Assembly: GCA_963698885.1 (NCBI GenBank)
Contig: CAVOSJ010000005.1
Span: 1-47,626 of the forward strand
Direction of reading: 5' to 3'
DNA: 47,626 nucleotides
Origin: JBARKJ01 sp963698885
Lineage (GTDB): Bacteria > Nitrospirota > JACRHJ01
Numbering within the stretch: position 1 is the first letter of the stretch; the number at the start of each line of letters is the position of its first letter. This document shows positions 45,050-47,626 of the stretch, piece by piece. Position numbers and translations under genes: made by a program. The notes beneath the pieces were generated by a model, which was not told the DNA's origin, did no database searches, and saw only the letters and a list, made by a program, of their open reading frames with translations.

Positions 45050-45790
45050 TTACAAATTTTTCGGGTTCGACCCTCTCCCTATTATCAGGTCTTTCATCTC
45101 TCTTACGGCCCGCTCCAGGCCCACCAGCACGGCGCGCGAGATTATGCTGTGCCCGATATTCAGCTCGTATATCTCTTTTATCTTCGCTATCTGGCGGACG
45201 TTCTGATAGTTAAGGCCATGCCCCGCGTTTACCGTAAGCCCCAGCTTATGGGCAAGGCGGCAGGACTCGAATATCTTCTCGTACTCCTTCTGGGACTGCT
45301 CGTAAGTCCTGGCGGCGGCGTACTTTCCCGTATGTATCTCTATGGCGTCTGCGCCCGCCTTTTTGGATTCCTTCACCTGGTCGAAATCCGGGTCTATGAA
45401 AAGGCTCACGAATATGCCCGAATCCCGAAGCTTCCGCACCGCGTCCTGTACCCTCTCCCGGTTCGCCACCACGTCCAGGCCGCCCTCGGTGGTAAGCTCT
45501 TCCCGCTTCTCCGGCACCAGTGTCGCCATTTCCGGGCGCACTTCCAGCGCGATGACGATTATCTCGTCGGACGCCGCCATTTCGAGGTTCAGCGGGACCT
45601 TCACCGTCTCCCGGAGGAGGCGCAGGTCCCTGTCCTGGATATGCCGCCTGTCCTCGCGGAGGTGGATGGTAATGCCGTCCGCCCCGCCAAGCTCTGCCAG
45701 TACCGCCGCATGGACCGGGTCCGGTTCCACTCCGCGCCTGGCCTGGCGTACCGTCGCCACGTGGTCAATATTGACGCCCAGTTTGGCCAA
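45050..45790 (-). CDS. pdxJ: Pyridoxine 5'-phosphate synthase
   Basis: 246 residues, full length TIM barrel. Condenses aminoacetone phosphate with deoxyxylulose phosphate in the DXP-dependent PLP route. Motifs: LGVNIDHVATVRQARRG, ITIHLREDRRHIQDRD, AIEIHTGKYA, VNAGHGLNYQN, NIGHSIISRAVLVGL. The start is a TTG at 45790, 7 nt after AAGGAG. PLP is the cofactor of GcvPB and CobD encoded in the same window. pdxJ-acpS-nnr is a familiar bacterial order. Confidence 0.97.
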   Translation of the reverse strand: MAKLGVNIDHVATVRQARRGVEPDPVHAAVLAELGGADGITIHLREDRRHIQDRDLRLLRETVKVPLNLEMAASDEIIVIALEVRPEMATLVPEKREELTTEGGLDVVANRERVQDAVRKLRDSGIFVSLFIDPDFDQVKESKKAGADAIEIHTGKYAAARTYEQSQKEYEKIFESCRLAHKLGLTVNAGHGLNYQNVRQIAKIKEIYELNIGHSIISRAVLVGLERAVREMKDLIIGRGSNPKNL

Positions 45791-45885
45791 AGATGGACTC
45801 CTTGAATAATTGTAGGTTTTGAGGGAGTTTTTATATTAAAAGTAACTACTTAGTTTGCAGGAAAAGGGGCAAATAGTCAAGATGT

Positions 45886-47235
45886 TTACAGCTTTTTTCC
45901 CCCGTTTTTAACGAATATGCGCCGGGCCAGGCCGAGTACGCCTTTACGGCGGTATGTAACGATAGCCTCCGCGCCGCCCACCTTCACATTCAGGGGCACG
46001 CGCACTGAAGACGATTTTAAAGCGGCTACCACCTGGCTTGCATGGATGCTCCTGTTGCCGACCATCAGGTAGCTTACGACCGATGCCGTAGCCGCCCAAG
46101 TCCCCATCCGGACTCCGAAAAGCTCCATCGCCAGAATACCTGCGGAAATCGGCGTGTTAGCCGTCCCGGCCAGCACCGCCGCCATGCCTATCACTGCAAA
46201 TGTCGCCGGGTCGAACCCGAAAAGCCTGCCGAACTCGCTCCCGGCGGACGATCCCACGAAAAATATCGGCGTGATGATTCCGCCAGATGCGCCGGAGCCC
46301 AGGGTAATCGAGGTGAATAATATTTTATACAGGAAAGCCCCGGCGGGCACGGCGTGGCCCTGGACGGCGGATTCTATCTGCGGCAGGCCCAGGCCCAGAT
46401 AGCCCCGGTCTCCGAGTATAAAAGTCAATATCGCAAGCAGTAGCCCAGCCAGCGCGCCTTTCAGCGGAAACGGCATCTTTAACTTATGAAACAGCTTGTC
46501 CGAGAGCTTCATCGCTTCGATGAATACGAGCGAGACCAGGCCGAAGACCATGCCGGCAAGTATGACTTTAAAAAATACGCCTCCCGAAAAGACCGGGAAT
46601 ATCGTCATCTCTCTGGAGAAATATTTTATTCCCCAGGAAAGAGAGACCTGGTACGCCACAATGCCGGAGACGAAAGAAGGGAACAGCACGTCGTAAGAGA
46701 GCTGGCCCAGGAACAGCGCCTCGATGCCGAATATCGAGCCCGCGATCGGCGCGCCGAACACGGAGGCGAAACCGGCGGAGATGGAGCATATGACAAGTTT
46801 TTTCCTGTCTGCCTTGTCCATCCTCAGCGACCTCGACACCCAGGAAGCCAGCGCGGCCCCGACCTGTACCGGAGGGGCCTCTTTGCCCGCGGAACCGCCG
46901 GAGGCAAGCGTCAGGATGGACGCTATGAACTTCGCCGGGGCGACGGTCAGGCGCACCTTCCCGCCTTTTTTGTGTATGGCGTTGATGACTTTGTCCAGCC
47001 CCTCGCCAGCCGCCTCCTTATCTATCAGGAGCGGTGCAAGGTTGCTTACGAACAGCCCAGCCGGGAGCAGTATGAAATAATACGGAAAACCGGCGGTGCG
47101 GGCGGTGCTGTAATTTAGCACCTTCAGGAAAAGCGTAGTCGAAAGCCCCACGGCCACGCCGACGACGGAGGCCAGGACTGTCCACTTCAGGATACTCACG
47201 AACATCGTGCCGTGCTCGGCTAAATGCTTTCTCAT
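45886..47235 (-). CDS. ClC-family chloride channel/antiporter
   Basis: 449 residues, about a dozen hydrophobic helices. The ClC signatures are there in order: GSAGKEAPPVQ (carrying the gating glutamate), the helix after it, and GASGGIITPIFFVGSSAGS of the pore. No C-terminal CBS domains; the tail is basic. Bacterial members are usually Cl-/H+ antiporters or fluoride exporters; the GKEAP form does not settle which. TATAAT lies 7 nt before the ATG with no Shine-Dalgarno sequence. Confidence 0.92.
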   Translation of the reverse strand: MRKHLAEHGTMFVSILKWTVLASVVGVAVGLSTTLFLKVLNYSTARTAGFPYYFILLPAGLFVSNLAPLLIDKEAAGEGLDKVINAIHKKGGKVRLTVAPAKFIASILTLASGGSAGKEAPPVQVGAALASWVSRSLRMDKADRKKLVICSISAGFASVFGAPIAGSIFGIEALFLGQLSYDVLFPSFVSGIVAYQVSLSWGIKYFSREMTIFPVFSGGVFFKVILAGMVFGLVSLVFIEAMKLSDKLFHKLKMPFPLKGALAGLLLAILTFILGDRGYLGLGLPQIESAVQGHAVPAGAFLYKILFTSITLGSGASGGIITPIFFVGSSAGSEFGRLFGFDPATFAVIGMAAVLAGTANTPISAGILAMELFGVRMGTWAATASVVSYLMVGNRSIHASQVVAALKSSSVRVPLNVKVGGAEAIVTYRRKGVLGLARRIFVKNGGKKL

Positions 47236-47242
47236 AGCGCGG

Positions 47243-47248
47243 ATTATA
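47243..47248 (-). promoter_or_regulatory. -10 box for the ClC gene
   Basis: Consensus TATAAT on the minus strand (47248-47243) with a weak -35 (TTTTAA, 47271-47266, 17-bp spacer). The predicted start site falls one base before the ATG at 47235, suggesting a leaderless transcript. Confidence 0.5.
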
Positions 47249-47363
47249 ATACAATCGATTAATTATTAAAATAAAATTCCCACATGATTCTACCGGTAAT
47301 CAGTTCACCTGCGATAACTATGTTATATTTAAAATAAATAGGGTACAAACGGAAGGTGAAACG

Positions 47364-47624
47364 ATGAAGCTTAACATTAAAGCGTTCGCGCTTGCTTGCG
47401 GCATATTGTGGGGCTTGGGGCTTTTCTTTCTTACCTGGTGGATAATCGCTCTGGACGGCGCGACAGGCGAAATTACCTTTATAGGCCGTCTTTACCGCGG
47501 GTATAACATATCCCCCATAGGCAGTCTCTTCGGCCTTGTCTGGGGATTTTTCGACGCCTTGATAGGCGGCGCGATATTCGCCTGGCTATATAATCTCATA
47601 GTCGGCTGGACCGCCCGCAAGTAG
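47364..47624 (+). CDS. Small membrane protein annotated elsewhere as bacteriophage holin-like
   Basis: 86 residues from an ATG 6 nt after GGAAGG. Two hydrophobic segments (about 8-29 and 54-78) with a conserved-looking loop (FIGRLYRGYNISPIGSLFGL). I recall close relatives labelled bacteriophage holin in many environmental bacterial genomes, yet nothing phage-like surrounds it, so that name should be read with care. Ends with lysine at a TAG two bases before the window edge. Divergent from the ClC gene. Confidence 0.72.
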   Translation: MKLNIKAFALACGILWGLGLFFLTWWIIALDGATGEITFIGRLYRGYNISPIGSLFGLVWGFFDALIGGAIFAWLYNLIVGWTARK

Positions 47625-47626
47625 CA

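Noticed and set aside
47364..47624. Prophage remnant suggested by the holin-like label
   Set aside because: No other phage gene, attachment site or lysis gene nearby; the family is widespread outside phages as far as I recall.

Overview
This is a 47.6 kb piece of a bacterial chromosome, mostly GC-rich (G or C usual at third codon positions) and almost entirely core metabolism read from the minus strand. Bacterial two-subunit glycyl-tRNA synthetase, a small-type PurL with PurS and PurQ, two-subunit glycine decarboxylase and PPDK fit a deep-branching Gram-negative lineage such as Nitrospirota or Desulfobacterota. That placement is inferred from gene content only. No rRNA, tRNA, CRISPR array, prophage or intact insertion sequence was seen.

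Layout. 1-3 kb: a secreted protein (cut by the window edge) and the branched-chain amino acid permeases livH-livM. 3-4.7 kb: an AT-rich accessory patch with two small plus-strand genes and a hicBA toxin-antitoxin pair between two ~105 bp direct repeats. 4.7-9 kb: gcvPB, two small secreted plus-strand genes each with its own promoter and terminator, and ribD-ribE. 9-17.5 kb: radical SAM protein, radC, recO, glyQ, glyS, ppdK. 17.5-19 kb: AT-rich gene remnants and a polysaccharide deacetylase whose 3' end is extended by an interspersed repeat. 19-27.5 kb: purine cluster purB, mscS-like, purC, purS, purQ, a 49-residue HicB-like gene, purL, purF. 27.5-34 kb: ribBA-ribH-nusB, a Na/Pi cotransporter, gcvT-gcvPA. 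34-41 kb: cobalamin genes cobD, cbiB and cobQ, with an orphan protease propeptide protein and a hybrid histidine kinase. 41-47 kb: inositol monophosphatase-like, APH-type kinase, nnrDE, acpS, pdxJ, ClC channel and a small membrane protein.

The genes cover glycine cleavage, glycyl-tRNA charging, de novo purines, riboflavin and late cobalamin assembly. Glycine cleavage (gcvT-gcvPA versus gcvPB) and riboflavin (ribBA-ribH versus ribD-ribE) are each split into complementary halves about 20-25 kb apart.

Two points matter most. First, a hairpin element occurs twice, just before livM and ribD, with compensatory stem changes and the same flank-to-start spacing; neither gene has a clear Shine-Dalgarno sequence. 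It is the best candidate here for an undescribed cis-element. Second, about fifteen reading-frame breaks hit otherwise conserved genes, mostly single G/C indels, and none occurs after 36.6 kb. This looks more like sequence error than decay, so broken genes are annotated over their full reconstructed span.
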